NCBI RefSeq assembly: GCF_030227225.1
Contig: NZ_JASPHQ010000002.1
Span: 62,001 to 126,000 of the forward strand
Length of the DNA stretch: 64,000 nucleotides
Direction of reading: 5' to 3'
DNA from: Corynebacterium rhinophilum
GTDB taxonomy: Bacteria; Actinomycetota; Actinomycetes; Mycobacteriales; Mycobacteriaceae
Position 1 is the stretch's first letter, and each line of letters begins with the position of its first letter. Under the pieces are notes generated by a model. The model ran no database searches and was not told the origin of the DNA. It saw only the letters and a list, made by a program, of their open reading frames with translations. Positions 8,965 to 19,824 of the stretch are shown here, piece after piece. Position numbers and translations under genes: made by a program.

Positions 8965-9099
8965 AGAATCATCCTTTGCGGGAATCGTATTGAAGTGTAA
9001 AAATTTATTCTTCCACTATATCTATTTCCGCGGCGATGATGGCTAGGTTCAGTACCTACGTACCGCCTGCACCCGAAAAGGCGCGATTCGGGCCGGCAA

Positions 9100-9528
9100 T
9101 TATTGGCACAAATAATCCACCGCGGCGCAGTACCCAAAGACCCCCAGGCCGGCGATGACGCCGCGGGCAATGGGGCTCAAATAAGAATGATGGCGGAATT
9201 CTTCGCGGGCATGCACGTTGGAGATATGCACCTCGACGAAGCCTGCGCCATCGGCAATTTCCGCCAGGGCATCGCGCAAGGCGACGGAGGTATGCGTCAG
9301 CCCACCTGGGTTAATGATGACGGCACTTCCGGCATCGGCGGCCGCATGGACCTTCTCGATGAGCTCGCCTTCAAAATTAGACTGGAAAAACTCGATGTCT
9401 GCCCCGTGCTTCGCCGCATGCTCGGACACGAGCTTTTCAACATCGCTTAGCGTCGTGGAACCGTATACGTCCGGTTGGCGCTTGCCCAACCTATTTAGGT
9501 TCGGGCCATTGAGAACAACGATTTTCAT
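9100..9528 (-). CDS. aroQ: Type II 3-dehydroquinate dehydratase
   Basis: Dehydrates 3-dehydroquinate to 3-dehydroshikimate. At 142 residues it is the usual size of the dodecameric type II enzyme. It starts [20 protein letters not shown], with the catalytic Tyr in DVYGSTT and the flexible-lid Arg just before. [17 protein letters not shown] and [15 protein letters not shown] hold the active-site Asn, His and Arg. It lies two bases after aroB. Confidence 0.97.
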   Translation of the reverse strand: MKIVVLNGPNLNRLGKRQPDVYGSTTLSDVEKLVSEHAAKHGADIEFFQSNFEGELIEKVHAAADAGSAVIINPGGLTHTSVALRDALAEIADGAGFVEVHISNVHAREEFRHHSYLSPIARGVIAGLGVFGYCAAVDYLCQ

Positions 9529-9530
9529 AT

Positions 9531-10601
9531 CTACTCCGTGATGGCGGTATATGCCGCTTCTAGCTCTTCGCGCGTCGGACCCTCTATCCGCGTCGTCGCG
9601 CCGATACCGGTGAGCGCCACGAAACGTATCTTCCCATCGCGGTTTTTCTTATCGTGGGTCATTGCCTCATATAATTCCGCGAATTTGCCCGGTTCATACG
9701 TCGTAGGCAGCCCGATATTGCTCAAGATACTGCGGTGCATATCCACCAGTTCTGCATCTATGAGGCCCCGGTGGTGGGAAAGATGGGCAATGAACATCAT
9801 TCCTACGGCTACCGCGTTGCCGTGGCGCCACACATACTTTTCCTGCCTTTCCACGGCGTGGCCAAAGGTATGCCCATAATTGAGGGTCTCGCGCAACCCG
9901 GCTTCCTTGAGATCTTCTCCCACCACCGCAGCCTTTACCGAGATAGATCGCTCGATCAATTCAGGCAGAACACCGCGTGGGTCAAGGCAAGCACCTGGAT
10001 TTTCCACGTAGTGCTGCACAATGACCGGATCATGAATGAACCCAGTCTTAATGATCTCAGCAGAACCAGCCACGATCTCCGCCTGTGGGAGGGTCTCTAG
10101 GCGCTCCAGATCGACGAATACAGAGTCCGGCTCGTGGAAGGCGCCGACGAGATTCTTCCCGGCCTTCGTATTAATTCCAGTTTTCCCGCCCACTGCGGCA
10201 TCAACCATGGCGAGAAGGGTCGTAGGGACCTGAATCACTTTGATTCCGCGCATCCACCCGGCAGCGACAAAACCCGCCATGTCCGTGGTTGCCCCGCCGC
10301 CGACGCCGATGACGACATCACTGCGGCTAAAGCCCGCCTCACCAAGGCGGTCCCACACGTTTCCCACCACGCTAAGTTGCTTCGCCGCCTCGGCATCCGG
10401 CACCTCGCACAAGACTGGGATGACGCCGTGTGCTTCAACGGATGCTGCGAGCTCTTCTGCTGCGGTGCGCAGGGCCGGCTGAAAGATGATTGCTGCCTTA
10501 TCAGCGCCTGTGTCCGCGCAGCGCCGTGCGATATCTTCGCTGAGTCCAGCTCCTATGCGGACCTCATAAGGGCTCGGCCCGTTAACGGCGATGGTGGGCA
10601 T
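9531..10601 (-). CDS. aroB: 3-dehydroquinate synthase
   Basis: Converts DAHP to 3-dehydroquinate using NAD and a divalent metal. The 356-residue product shows the NAD-binding [21 protein letters not shown] region (in part), the substrate motif [18 protein letters not shown], and the metal-binding His cluster around [11 protein letters not shown]. Order aroC-aroK-aroB-aroQ places four shikimate steps in one transcript; a 62-base gap separates it from aroK. Confidence 0.97.
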   Translation of the reverse strand: MPTIAVNGPSPYEVRIGAGLSEDIARRCADTGADKAAIIFQPALRTAAEELAASVEAHGVIPVLCEVPDAEAAKQLSVVGNVWDRLGEAGFSRSDVVIGVGGGATTDMAGFVAAGWMRGIKVIQVPTTLLAMVDAAVGGKTGINTKAGKNLVGAFHEPDSVFVDLERLETLPQAEIVAGSAEIIKTGFIHDPVIVQHYVENPGACLDPRGVLPELIERSISVKAAVVGEDLKEAGLRETLNYGHTFGHAVERQEKYVWRHGNAVAVGMMFIAHLSHHRGLIDAELVDMHRSILSNIGLPTTYEPGKFAELYEAMTHDKKNRDGKIRFVALTGIGATTRIEGPTREELEAAYTAITE

Positions 10602-10663
10602 GATGGTGTCCTTTCTACGGAGCGATAGCCTGCAGGATTGCGCGGGTAGGTGTAACTTCCCGC

Positions 10664-11203
10664 CTAGAGGGTTTCTAAAAAGCCCAGGATATCCCCCACC
10701 ACCTGCTGCGGGGAGCGAGTATCCGTGCGCACGCGGAAATCGGCCACCTCCAGATAGAAGGGCCTGCGCGTTTCCACAATGGACCGATAATGTTCAACCG
10801 GATTATCTGCCGCTAACACCGGACGATTGCGATCGTCGGCCGTGCGGCGCGCGCCTTCTTCTGCGGAAATATCGAGGAATACGACCGTGTGGCGCTCTAG
10901 AAGCTCACGTGTGGAGGCCGTCATCACCGCGCCCCCACCAAGGCTTACTACCCCACCCTTTTGCAGGGCTGCAGCGACATGTTCGGCCTCAAGCTCGCGA
11001 AACGCTGGTTCGCCTCTCTCACTAAAGACCTCACCGCAGGGTTTTCCCTCGGCCATTTCAATCAGGTGATCCGAGTCCACCAGATCGCAATTCAGCGCAT
11101 GCGAAAGCCGGCGGCCAATCGTGGATTTTCCCGCACCTGGCGGGCCAATCAAAACGACGCAAGGATGTGGCTGTCCCGTTACATCGGTTGGCGTTGTCAT
11201 CAT
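10664..11203 (-). CDS. aroK: Shikimate kinase
   Basis: Phosphorylates shikimate at the 3-hydroxyl with ATP. The 179-residue protein has Walker [15 protein letters not shown] (about 19-32), the shikimate-binding [11 protein letters not shown] and RELEAEHV segments, and VSLGGGAVM. It starts immediately after the aroC stop. The N-terminal ~12 residues before the core are unconserved, and an internal ATG (second residue) is an equally possible start. Confidence 0.96.
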   Translation of the reverse strand: MMTTPTDVTGQPHPCVVLIGPPGAGKSTIGRRLSHALNCDLVDSDHLIEMAEGKPCGEVFSERGEPAFRELEAEHVAAALQKGGVVSLGGGAVMTASTRELLERHTVVFLDISAEEGARRTADDRNRPVLAADNPVEHYRSIVETRRPFYLEVADFRVRTDTRSPQQVVGDILGFLETL

Positions 11204-12415
11204 TTACTCCTGGTTAAAAGCGAGACGCTGCGATACGTATTCTTCATATGCAGCAACGGCGCGGGAGGTTTCGCTCAAGCTATCCCCGCCAAATTTATCT
11301 AAAACTGCGCGCGCTAGCACGAGTGAGACCATGGCTTCAGCCACCACTCCTGCTGCCGGCACTGCGCAGACATCTGAACGCTGGTGAATTGCCGTGGCAT
11401 CCGCACCTGTTTCCATGTCAATCGTGTGCAAAGCGCGCGGCACCGTGGAAATCGGTTTCATGGCGGCTCGGACACGCAATTGCTGCCCGTTGGTCATGCC
11501 GCCTTCCAAGCCTCCGGCCCGGTTGCTGAGCCTTGTGACACCATCCTCGGTGCGGACCATCTCATCGTGGGCTTCGGAACCGCGTCGACGTGCCTCTTCG
11601 AAGCCATCGCCGATTTCTACGCCCTTGATGGCCTGAATACCCATCAAGGCTCCGGCAAGCTGCGCATCCAAGCGGTCATCGCCGGAGATATGTGAGCCGA
11701 GGCCAATAGGTAGACCATCGACGATCACCTCTACGATTCCGCCTAAGGTATCGCCCTGCTTCTTTGCGGTTTCAATCTCTGAAATCATCGCCGATTCGGC
11801 GTCTTTGTCAAAGGCGCGCACCGGAGAATTATCAATATCCTCGATATCCGCAAAGCTCGGGGAAGCTCCGGTATAGGGCTGCGATGCGCCGATAGAAATC
11901 ACGTGGGAGAAGACCTCAACTCCCAACGTTTCCCGTAGGAAGTTCCGCGCTACCGTCGCGGCGGCAACACGTGCGGCGGTTTCCCGGGCAGAAGAGCGCT
12001 CCAAGATGGGGCGGGCCTCGCTGTGGTTATATTTCACCATGCCCGCGAAATCAGCGTGGCCTGGGCGCGGGCGCTGCAAGGGTGCACCCCGGCCCGAATT
12101 CATCGCCTTCGCTACGTCCTCATCCTCCATATCGATGGGATCTGCAGACATGACGGTGGTCCACTTCGGCCATTCAGTATTGCCGATCATGATGGCAATG
12201 GGGCTACCAATCGTCAGCCCATGGCGGACGCCGCCGAGGAGCGTTACCTCATCGGCTTCGAACTTCATGCGCGCGCCGCGACCATATCCTAGGCGGCGCC
12301 GTGCAAGCTGATAGGAAATATCAGCACGGGTAATGGGCACTCCGGCCGGCATGTGCTCCAGCATGGAGATCAGTGCCTGGCCGTGGGATTCACCAGCGGT
12401 AGTCCAACGAAGCAT
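11204..12415 (-). CDS. aroC: Chorismate synthase
   Basis: Makes chorismate from EPSP with reduced FMN as cofactor. The 403-residue product opens [19 protein letters not shown], containing the GESHG signature. It also has [13 protein letters not shown] and the late [23 protein letters not shown] segment conserved in the family. It heads the aroC-aroK-aroB-aroQ string and lies 21 bases after a small prepilin peptidase gene. Confidence 0.97.
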   Translation of the reverse strand: MLRWTTAGESHGQALISMLEHMPAGVPITRADISYQLARRRLGYGRGARMKFEADEVTLLGGVRHGLTIGSPIAIMIGNTEWPKWTTVMSADPIDMEDEDVAKAMNSGRGAPLQRPRPGHADFAGMVKYNHSEARPILERSSARETAARVAAATVARNFLRETLGVEVFSHVISIGASQPYTGASPSFADIEDIDNSPVRAFDKDAESAMISEIETAKKQGDTLGGIVEVIVDGLPIGLGSHISGDDRLDAQLAGALMGIQAIKGVEIGDGFEEARRRGSEAHDEMVRTEDGVTRLSNRAGGLEGGMTNGQQLRVRAAMKPISTVPRALHTIDMETGADATAIHQRSDVCAVPAAGVVAEAMVSLVLARAVLDKFGGDSLSETSRAVAAYEEYVSQRLAFNQE

Positions 12416-12436
12416 GCGGGTATTATCGCACGGCCC

Positions 12437-12877
12437 CTATCCACAAGGAGCAACTAGGCACCCCAATATATTCGCCTCCCCCTCAATGAGGGGATAAACC
12501 ACCATAGCCAGCCCAGCGGATACCACCATCGAGGGACCGTGAGACACGCCGCCCTTGACGTTCACGATACCGCTTGCCAGCAATGTGAGTACAGCTGCGC
12601 CACCACAGGCCATGAGGACGGCCAATGGTCCTGCTGTGGCACCAACGAGCATCCCCAGTGGCAGGGCCAATTTAATATCTCCCCCGCCGATGCCAGCACC
12701 CCGCAGAGCCACTAGGAGGTACAGTACTGGCCACAATAAACCGCCCCAATTGAAAAAAGTGACAGATAAAAGCCCAGCCGGGATGGTCAGCACATCCGGC
12801 AAACGCCGCTCGCGGATATCCCACCAGGACAACGCAGACGCCCACAGGCCATAAACTATTCCCCCGAAAATCCCCAT
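12437..12877 (-). CDS. Small A24-type prepilin peptidase
   Basis: Integral membrane aspartyl protease that would cut type IV pilin-like or Flp/Tad prepilin leaders. At 146 residues it holds only the catalytic A24 domain and lacks the N-terminal methylase region. The two catalytic aspartates are visible in SWWDIRERRLPD (about 20) and the GxGD-type GIGGGDIKLALPLG (about 65-75). Several hydrophobic helices surround them. No pilin or Tad gene is in this window, so its substrates must be elsewhere. It sits between aroE and aroC. Confidence 0.85.
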   Translation of the reverse strand: MGIFGGIVYGLWASALSWWDIRERRLPDVLTIPAGLLSVTFFNWGGLLWPVLYLLVALRGAGIGGGDIKLALPLGMLVGATAGPLAVLMACGGAAVLTLLASGIVNVKGGVSHGPSMVVSAGLAMVVYPLIEGEANILGCLVAPCG

Positions 12878-12890
12878 GACATAAGGCTAA

Positions 12891-12925
12891 GCGCCGCCCT
12901 GCCACTCTTCATGGCAGGGCGGCGC
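12891..12925 (-). terminator. Strong hairpin after aroE
   Basis: GCGCCGCCCTGCCA (12891-12904) and TGGCAGGGCGGCGC (12912-12925) form a 14-bp perfect stem with loop CTCTTCA. On the minus strand it follows the aroE stop by 23 bases and is trailed by TTAGCCTTAT, a weak U-rich tail. It probably ends the alaS-ruvX-mltG-aroE transcript and isolates the prepilin peptidase-aro block. Confidence 0.7.
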
Positions 12926-12948
12926 ACATGGGCGTATTCCCAGAAAGA

Positions 12949-13767
12949 TTAGAGATTGCGAAGGCGAAGCTCTTCTTGCAGTGCCGCAACCATCTCTTCG
13001 CGTGGTGCGGTAAGACCGGTGAATTGCTCGAATTGACTAAATGCTTGATGTGCCAGCATGACGTGCCCACCCACGGTGAAATAGCCATTCGCAGCGGCGC
13101 AGGCGGCGAGCGTCGTGGACCACGGATGATAAATCACATCGAGTACGGGCGCATGCGCAAGCCGGAAGCGATAGTCCTCTAAGGCGGCCGAAGGCACGGT
13201 GGAAATAATCAAATCCGCTGACCGGGAAAGATCCTCGAGATCATCGTCAAAAGTAGCGTACTGCAGATTGAGTCCCAGCCGGTCCGCCAAAGGCTGGAGC
13301 TCTGCTTGGCGGTTCGAGCGGTTCAAGATGGTTACCTGGTCGATTCCGCGTTCTGCTAAAGCCCACAGCGCCGGACGGGAGGTTCCACCCGCGCCAATGA
13401 TAAGGGCCTGAGACACGGGCCGGAGCCCGATGAGTTCTTGCAGCGCGCCGCGCACGCCCTCAGTATCTGTGTTGTCCGCGCGCCAACCGTGCTGGGTGCG
13501 AACCAAGGTATTAGCAGAACCGATGAGCTGTGCACGCTCGCTTTGTTCTTCCGCAACCTCGAGCGCGGCGAACTTACCGGGCATGGTCACGGAAAAGCCG
13601 CGGTACTCGGGACCACAATCTTCCAAAAATGGGGCGAGGGTATCGTCCGTAACCTCAAAGCGGGTATAGGACCAGTCCTTAAGCCCGACTGCGCCATACC
13701 CTGCGTTATGCAGGATAGGCGATAAGGAGTGAGCGATGGGACTACCGAGTACTGCGGCGCGCGGCAT
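12949..13767 (-). CDS. aroE: Shikimate dehydrogenase
   Basis: Reduces 3-dehydroshikimate to shikimate. The 272-residue protein begins with the substrate-binding domain: GSPIAHSLSPILHN, and the catalytic Lys in VTMPGKFAAL (most relatives have MPxK here). The nucleotide domain reads LIIGAGGTSRPALWALAERG, then LNRS. It is downstream of mltG by 36 bases and is the only aro gene separated from aroC-aroQ, with a hairpin between. A quinate/shikimate dehydrogenase specificity cannot be excluded. Confidence 0.93.
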   Translation of the reverse strand: MPRAAVLGSPIAHSLSPILHNAGYGAVGLKDWSYTRFEVTDDTLAPFLEDCGPEYRGFSVTMPGKFAALEVAEEQSERAQLIGSANTLVRTQHGWRADNTDTEGVRGALQELIGLRPVSQALIIGAGGTSRPALWALAERGIDQVTILNRSNRQAELQPLADRLGLNLQYATFDDDLEDLSRSADLIISTVPSAALEDYRFRLAHAPVLDVIYHPWSTTLAACAAANGYFTVGGHVMLAHQAFSQFEQFTGLTAPREEMVAALQEELRLRNL

Positions 13768-13803
13768 GGGTTCGTCTCTACCTTTCTGACTGCGGCCTAC
13801 GGC

Positions 13804-15030
13804 CTATTCAGCCGGTTGCTCCGAGGCGGCATCGCCGTTGCCGGCACCTGCTCCTTCGCCCTCGCGCTGCGAGTCGAGGACGCCGGAGCGGATGGCATCA
13901 TCCACGCGGTCCAGGTGCTCATCGTAGGTATCAGAGAACACGGTGGTGCCGTCCTTATCCACGGTGACGAAGAACTTCCAGCTACCATCGGCCGGTTCTT
14001 CCATGGCGCGAATTGCCTCATCAGAAGGCGAGGAAATCGGCGTATCCGGCAGGCCTTCCTTGGCGTAGGTATTCCACGGCGTCTTTTCCGCACGAGCCTC
14101 ATCAGTGGTGGCAAGCTCAACGTCTTCCAGCCCGTAGTTCACAGTAGAGTCGAACTCTAGGCGCATGGGCTCGTCAAGGCGGTTCAGGATGACGCGAGCG
14201 ACCTTGTCGAATTCGCCGGCAGGCGCCTCACGCTCAACCAAGGACGCAGAAGTCAAAAGCTCGTACGGCGACAGACCGATGGCCTTGGCACGATTTTCGA
14301 TATCGGTTTCCTCATAGCGCTTGGCAGAGCGGGTAATGAGGTCCTTCAGGATATCTTCGGCGCTCATATTCGGGTCGAGCACGTACTGACCAGGGGCAAT
14401 CAGGCCCTCAATACGCTTCGGGTCATTGCCGCGCTTTTTAATCGCGTCAAGTGCCCATTCGGGTGCGCCGAGCTCCTTAGGATCAGTTTCTGCCGCCGCC
14501 TTTTCCAGTTCTTCCTTGTCCAGGCAATTGCCGTCATCGCAGCTGACCTGGGAGATCAAAGAGTAGATACCAAAGCGCACGTCACCGCCGACGACCTTCA
14601 CGTCCTCCAGGGTGGCACCGCCTTGGACCTCAAGCATGTCCACACGGTTGTTTTCATCGAGCAATGCCTCTACCGCATTCGCCGCGCTCATTTCTTCCTG
14701 CAGGCGGTAGAAGCCAGGCTGAATCTGGCTGGCGCTGTGGTTCATCGACGCCGCGGAGTCGAATGCCTCTTGGGTCTTGACCACATTCTTATCCACGAGC
14801 GTGGGGCCCAGCTCGGACATGGACGACCCTTCGGGGACCTCCACCAATTGCGTGGTGCCGTTACCGGCCCCTTCGTAGTCGGCCGAAGAAGTGCCGATGC
14901 GTACTCCGATGTAGATCAGAGCTCCTAAAATGACGATGACGGATGCGACCACCACGGCGATGCCGCGCTGGCGCCGCTTGACGTACTTATCATCCATCGA
15001 TCGCCCGAGGCGTTGTTGGTTACGGCTCAC
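13804..15030 (-). CDS. mltG: Endolytic murein transglycosylase
   Basis: Membrane-anchored enzyme that cuts nascent glycan strands and ends their growth. The 408-residue product has a basic N-terminus (KYVKRRQRG), one transmembrane helix (about 25-45), a LysM-like segment, then the YceG domain. The catalytic Glu lies in LVEREAPAGEFDKVARVILNR, followed by LEFDSTVNYG. The C-terminus is acidic and Gly/Ala-rich. The GTG start is preceded by AGGAG at nine bases. It lies four bases after ruvX. Confidence 0.94.
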   Translation of the reverse strand: MSRNQQRLGRSMDDKYVKRRQRGIAVVVASVIVILGALIYIGVRIGTSSADYEGAGNGTTQLVEVPEGSSMSELGPTLVDKNVVKTQEAFDSAASMNHSASQIQPGFYRLQEEMSAANAVEALLDENNRVDMLEVQGGATLEDVKVVGGDVRFGIYSLISQVSCDDGNCLDKEELEKAAAETDPKELGAPEWALDAIKKRGNDPKRIEGLIAPGQYVLDPNMSAEDILKDLITRSAKRYEETDIENRAKAIGLSPYELLTSASLVEREAPAGEFDKVARVILNRLDEPMRLEFDSTVNYGLEDVELATTDEARAEKTPWNTYAKEGLPDTPISSPSDEAIRAMEEPADGSWKFFVTVDKDGTTVFSDTYDEHLDRVDDAIRSGVLDSQREGEGAGAGNGDAASEQPAE

Positions 15031-15034
15031 GTGT

Positions 15035-15586
15035 TTAGTCTCCTGAGTTTGAAGGCTGGGCTACTGCATCATCCGAGCGGAGCGCGTTAGCACGCCCATC
15101 CAGCCAGGACTGTAGTATTTCCACCGCTGCAGCTTGGTCAATGATTTTTCTGCCCTTCTTTTCGGACACGCCGGACGCGCGCAGCGCGGTGGTTGCCGCT
15201 ACCGTCGTCAAACGTTCATCAGCCAAGCGTACTGGTGGTGGAACTTTATCTATATTTTCATCTTGATTCAAGCGGCGTCGAATCCGAAACGCAATTTCTT
15301 TCGCGTGTTTTACACTTTTTGAGCCATTTCCCTGTAAATCACGCGGCAAACCAACAATGACTTCTACCGCGGAATATGCCTCAATAAGCTCCAGAATTCG
15401 ATCAATGTCTTCTTGATCGCGGTCTTTGAAACCGGTCTTCCTGGGAACGGTTTCCACAGGGGTAGCGAGGGTGGCCTCACGGTTGGATGCCGCAACGCCA
15501 ATTCGCACTGTGCCTACGTCGAGTGCTAACCGGCGGCCCTCGCCTGGGTCACCTACTCCCGGGGAATCTGGTTTAACTTTTGCCAT
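15035..15586 (-). CDS. ruvX: RuvX/YqgF-family Holliday junction resolvase homologue
   Basis: RNase H-fold nuclease; in E. coli it also acts in 16S rRNA processing. The 183-residue product begins its core with [16 protein letters not shown], where the first catalytic Asp lies. [16 protein letters not shown] and [19 protein letters not shown] follow, the last motif being typical of YqgF. It is nine bases after alaS and four before mltG, the usual alaS-ruvX-mltG-aroE order. Confidence 0.93.
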   Translation of the reverse strand: MAKVKPDSPGVGDPGEGRRLALDVGTVRIGVAASNREATLATPVETVPRKTGFKDRDQEDIDRILELIEAYSAVEVIVGLPRDLQGNGSKSVKHAKEIAFRIRRRLNQDENIDKVPPPVRLADERLTTVAATTALRASGVSEKKGRKIIDQAAAVEILQSWLDGRANALRSDDAVAQPSNSGD

Positions 15587-15595
15587 AATAAGCCC

Positions 15596-18286
15596 TTAGC
15601 GCGACTGCAAAAGGTCCTTGACGGCCTCGAAGCCCCGCTGCGCACCTTCCGGCGCGGTGCCGGAGCCCTGCGCCATGTCCGGCTTGCCGCCGCCGCGACC
15701 GTTGACGTATTCGCCGAGGCGCTTGACGATGTCCCCAGCTTTCACGCCCTCGTCCACCGCCTTGGCCGTAGCGGCCGCAATGAACGGGAACTTACCCTTG
15801 TCCACTGCACCGAGCACGATGACAGCGGCCGTATCCTTCATGCGGTTGCGGATATCGGTGGCCACGGTGCGCAGGTCGCCGCCCGAGGTGCCATCGGGAA
15901 GCTGCAGCGCAATGGTCTTGATCCCATTGACCTCGGTAGCCGAGTCGATGAATTCAGAGGCGCGCGCGGTCAGTTGCGCCTTGCGCAGGACCTCGATTTC
16001 CTTCTCAGCGGCCTTGAGCCTCTCCGAAAGCTGCGAAATGCGCTCTGGGAGCTCCTCCGACTGCACCTTCAGCTCGCGAGAAACGCCTTCTACCAGCGCA
16101 GTTTCCTTGGAGTAGTACCGGAAGGCATCCATGCCGGAGTAAGCCTCAATGCGGCGGGCACCGGAGCCAACCGAGGACTCACCGAGCACGGAAACGGGAC
16201 CGATCTCTGCCGAGGAACCAACGTGGGTGCCGCCACAGAGCTCGATGGAAAATGGTCCGCCGATTTCCACCACGCGCACCTGGTTTCCGTAGTTTTCACC
16301 GAACAGGGCCATAGCACCCATCGCCTTAGCCTCTTCCAGTGAGGTCTCGATGGTGTTGACGGCCATATTGGAGTCGATCGCCTGGTTAGTAATCAGGGCG
16401 ATTTCTTCCATTTGCTCTTTGCTCAACTGCTCGGTGTAGTTGAAGTCGAAGCGCAGGTAGCCCGGACGGTTAAGGGAGCCTGCCTGCACGGCAGTGGGTC
16501 CCAGCACCTGCCGCAGGGCTGCGTGAATGAGGTGGGTGGCCGAGTGCGCCTGGGTCGCACCGTGGCGCCACTTCTCATCTACGGAAGCCTCAACAGACAT
16601 GCCAAGATCGAGCCCACCGGCGGTAACGGAAGCCTTGTGTACCCACAGCTTCTTGCCAATCTTCTGGACGTCATTGACCTCCAGAAGGGATTCGCCCGCA
16701 GAAATGCGGCCGCGGTCAGCCATCTGTCCGCCGGACTCAGCGTAGAGCGGCGAGTGGTCCAAAATAACCTCAACCTCATCGCCCTCGTGCACCTCGTTGA
16801 CCTTCTGGCGATCTTTGACCAGGCCGATGACGTTCGCCCCCGAGACCAGTTCCTCATAACCGGTGAATACGGTGGGGTTATTATCTACCCAGTCGCGGTA
16901 CAAGGAGAGGTCGGTGTGGCCGTGCTTCTTGGCTTGGTTATCGGCCTTGGCGCGGCGGCGCTGCTCGCCCATGGCGGCATTAAAGCCTTCCATGTCCACG
17001 TCAAGGCCGGCTTCCTGCGCCATTTCCAGGGTGAGGTCAATGGGGAACCCATAGGTATCGTGCAGCTCAAAAGCCTTATCACCGGAAAGCACCTTTTGGG
17101 TCTTCGCGCGGTGGGTAGTGCGCAGGTCATCCACGGCTTCATCGAAAAGCTTGGTGCCAGATTCCAGCGTCTTCAAAAACGCCTTTTCCTCATTGATGGC
17201 CACGCGGAGGATGCGCTCGCGGTTATCCGCAATCTCAGGATAAGACGGGGTCATGGTATCCATGACCGTATTCATGAAGCGCTCCATGGTGGCGCCCTCG
17301 GCGCCGAGCAGCTTTGCGGAGCGAATGATGCGGCGCAACAGGCGGCGCAAGATATAGCCCCTGCCCTCATTACCTGGGGTAACGCCATCCAAGATGAGCA
17401 TCATGCCGGTGCGCGAGTGGTCAGCCACCACGCGGAAGCGGATATTATCCTGCTGCGTTGCCTTCTCGCCGTAGGTGGCGCCGGTAAGCTCCTCAGCAAC
17501 GTCAATAACCGGGCGGAGCAGGTCGGTCTCATAGACATTGTCTACTCCCTGCAACAGGCAGGCCACGCGCTCGATGCCTAAGCCGGTATCGATGTTTTTC
17601 TTCGGCAGCTCGCCGACGATCTCAAAATCGCCCTTTCCGGTTCCCTCGCCGCGCTCATTTTGCATGAACACGAGGTTCCAGATCTCCATGTAGCGGTTAT
17701 CGTCTGCGATCGGGCCGCCGTCCTTGCCGTATTCGGGCCCGCGATCGTAATAGATTTCCGAGCAGGGCCCACACGGACCCGGCACGCCCATGGACCAGTA
17801 GTTATCTTCCATGCCAAGGCGCTGGATGCGCTCTTCTGGCACGCCGATCTTATCGCGCCAGATTTCCGCTGCCTCATCGTCATCGAGGTACACGGTGACC
17901 CACAGGCGCTCCGGGTCAAGGCCAAACCCGCCGTCGGCTACGTCTTTGGTCAACAGGTTCCATGCATTGGAAATGGCGCCTTCCTTGAAGTACTGGCCAA
18001 AGGAGAAGTTACCCGCCATTTGGAAGAAGGTGTTGTGGCGGGTGGTAATGCCAACTTCCTCAATATCCAAGGTGCGCACGCACTTTTGGATGGAGGTAGC
18101 AAGCCCTTGCGAAAATGGTGGGGTCTGCTGGCCCAAGAAATAAGGCTTGAAGGGCACCATGCCCGCGTTAACGAAAAGCAGGTTAGGGTCATCCAGGATC
18201 AAAGAGGCGCTGGGGACAACCTCGTGACCAGAATTGACGAAGTGCTGGGTAAACCGTTCCCGGATCTCATGAGTCTTCACGAGCAA
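15596..18286 (-). CDS. alaS: Alanyl-tRNA synthetase
   Basis: Charges tRNA-Ala and clears mischarged Ser/Gly. The 896-residue product has class II motifs in the first ~350 residues ([20 protein letters not shown], and [11 protein letters not shown] near 310). The editing domain has zinc ligands in [12 protein letters not shown] and CGGTHVG. A C-terminal oligomerisation domain ends in [14 protein letters not shown]. No leader regulatory element such as a T-box is visible in the 120 bases upstream. Confidence 0.98.
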   Translation of the reverse strand: MLVKTHEIRERFTQHFVNSGHEVVPSASLILDDPNLLFVNAGMVPFKPYFLGQQTPPFSQGLATSIQKCVRTLDIEEVGITTRHNTFFQMAGNFSFGQYFKEGAISNAWNLLTKDVADGGFGLDPERLWVTVYLDDDEAAEIWRDKIGVPEERIQRLGMEDNYWSMGVPGPCGPCSEIYYDRGPEYGKDGGPIADDNRYMEIWNLVFMQNERGEGTGKGDFEIVGELPKKNIDTGLGIERVACLLQGVDNVYETDLLRPVIDVAEELTGATYGEKATQQDNIRFRVVADHSRTGMMLILDGVTPGNEGRGYILRRLLRRIIRSAKLLGAEGATMERFMNTVMDTMTPSYPEIADNRERILRVAINEEKAFLKTLESGTKLFDEAVDDLRTTHRAKTQKVLSGDKAFELHDTYGFPIDLTLEMAQEAGLDVDMEGFNAAMGEQRRRAKADNQAKKHGHTDLSLYRDWVDNNPTVFTGYEELVSGANVIGLVKDRQKVNEVHEGDEVEVILDHSPLYAESGGQMADRGRISAGESLLEVNDVQKIGKKLWVHKASVTAGGLDLGMSVEASVDEKWRHGATQAHSATHLIHAALRQVLGPTAVQAGSLNRPGYLRFDFNYTEQLSKEQMEEIALITNQAIDSNMAVNTIETSLEEAKAMGAMALFGENYGNQVRVVEIGGPFSIELCGGTHVGSSAEIGPVSVLGESSVGSGARRIEAYSGMDAFRYYSKETALVEGVSRELKVQSEELPERISQLSERLKAAEKEIEVLRKAQLTARASEFIDSATEVNGIKTIALQLPDGTSGGDLRTVATDIRNRMKDTAAVIVLGAVDKGKFPFIAAATAKAVDEGVKAGDIVKRLGEYVNGRGGGKPDMAQGSGTAPEGAQRGFEAVKDLLQSR

Positions 18287-18407
18287 TAATCCTCACTGTC
18301 TAAGCTTTTATCTTCCATCAAGAAGCTTTCTAACCCATCCAACTTTACCTACTGGTGGGCGGGCCTTGCCCATCGGTGGGGCCAAAACCAGCCGAGCAGG
18401 CTCGCAC

Positions 18408-19793
18408 TCAGCGGCGCTTGCCGCGAAGTATCCTGCGCAAACGGCCAATATAGTCAAAGATTCGTTTTTCAGCGCCGTGCTCGGTGGGCTCATAATATAC
18501 GGTGCCCTCGAGCTCATCGGGCAGGTATTGTTGCTCCACTACCCCGCGCGGATCATCGTGGGGATAGGAATACCCCGTCGCATTTCCCAGCCGTTTTGCG
18601 CCCTCATAGTGCCCATCGCGCAGGTGCGGCGGCACGTGGCCGACCTTGCCGGCGGCGACATCGGCTTGTGCCTTAGTAATGGCAGCGATTACGGACGGCG
18701 ATTTCGGCGCCGTCGCCAAGTGAATCGTTGCCTGCGCCAGCGGGATGCGCGCTTCCGGTAAGCCGATCAGTTGCGCCGCCTCTGCGGCCGCGACTGCGAC
18801 TTGCAAGGCCGTGGGATCAGCCATGCCAATATCCTCTGAGGCGTGAACCATCAGACGGCGGGCAATAAACCGCGGATCCTCGCCGGCCTCAACCATGCGC
18901 GCTAAATAGTGCAGCGCGGCATCGACATCAGAGCCGCGGATGGACTTGATGAAAGCGGATGTCACGTCGTAGTGCTGATCGCCGTCGCGGTCATAGCGCA
19001 CCACCGCCCGATTCACGTTATCCGTAATCGTGGCCGCGGTGATCTCGCCGCCATCGTCAACTGCTTCCGCGGCCGCTTCGAGGTAGGTCAGACTGCGCCG
19101 AGCGTCGCCCCCAGAGAGCACGACGAGCTGGTTTAAGGCCTCATCAGTAATGATCAAGTCGCGCTCCCCTAGCCCCCGGTCGCTGTCTAGCGCGCGGCGC
19201 GCTACGCCCTTGAGATCCTCCTCTCTCAGCGAGTGCAGCTGCAGGAGGAGCGAGCGGGATAGCAACGGCGAGACGACCGAGAAGGATGGGTTTTCGGTCG
19301 TCGCTGCAACGAGCAGGACCGTCCGGTTTTCCACCGCTGCCAGCAAGGCGTCCTGCTGGGTTTTGGAGAAGCGGTGCACCTCATCAATAAAAAGCACCGT
19401 CCTGCGGCCGTGGATGAGTTCCTGCCGGGCATGGGTAATGACTTCGCGGACCTGTTTTACCCCTGAATCAAGGGCGGAGAGACCAACAAAGTTTTGGCCC
19501 ATCTGGCTCGCGATGAGCGAGGCAATCGTCGTCTTACCGGTCCCGGGCGGACCATACAAAATGACCGAGGCCTCGCCGGATCCTTCGACCAAGCGGCGCA
19601 GCGGCTTGCCGGGAGCAAGGAGGTGGTCTTGCCCCACGACTTCTTCTAGGGTCTGTGGACGCATGCGCGCGGCCAAGGGCGAACCGGAGTGCGTGGCAAA
19701 GAGATTGGCCGTGGGAAAAGACGATGCCGAGCCATCGCCTCCCTTGCTGCCGCCAGCATTGAGAGAGGCACCGAAGAGAGAATCCTGGCTCAT
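18408..19793 (-). CDS. rarA: Replication-associated recombination protein A (AAA+ ATPase)
   Basis: AAA+ protein of the RarA/MgsA/WRNIP1 family that acts at stalled replication forks. Of 461 residues, the first ~50 include the [15 protein letters not shown] box. Walker A is [15 protein letters not shown] (about 80-94), Walker B is [10 protein letters not shown], and sensor 1 lies in AATTENPS. The C-terminal tetramerisation part includes [21 protein letters not shown] in pieces. It is upstream of alaS by about 120 bases on the same strand. Confidence 0.95.
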   Translation of the reverse strand: MSQDSLFGASLNAGGSKGGDGSASSFPTANLFATHSGSPLAARMRPQTLEEVVGQDHLLAPGKPLRRLVEGSGEASVILYGPPGTGKTTIASLIASQMGQNFVGLSALDSGVKQVREVITHARQELIHGRRTVLFIDEVHRFSKTQQDALLAAVENRTVLLVAATTENPSFSVVSPLLSRSLLLQLHSLREEDLKGVARRALDSDRGLGERDLIITDEALNQLVVLSGGDARRSLTYLEAAAEAVDDGGEITAATITDNVNRAVVRYDRDGDQHYDVTSAFIKSIRGSDVDAALHYLARMVEAGEDPRFIARRLMVHASEDIGMADPTALQVAVAAAEAAQLIGLPEARIPLAQATIHLATAPKSPSVIAAITKAQADVAAGKVGHVPPHLRDGHYEGAKRLGNATGYSYPHDDPRGVVEQQYLPDELEGTVYYEPTEHGAEKRIFDYIGRLRRILRGKRR

Positions 19794-19824
19794 GTGGTTT
19801 TAGCTCCCCAGAAAGGTGTAGTGA

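Noticed and set aside
16412..17581. 389-codon open frame antisense to alaS
   Set aside because: It mirrors the codon pattern of alaS, has no recognisable domain, and alaS is certain. GC-rich codon use often leaves the antisense frame open.
18308..18517. 69-codon minus-strand frame between rarA and alaS
   Set aside because: It overlaps the end of rarA in another frame and shows no domain or start signal.
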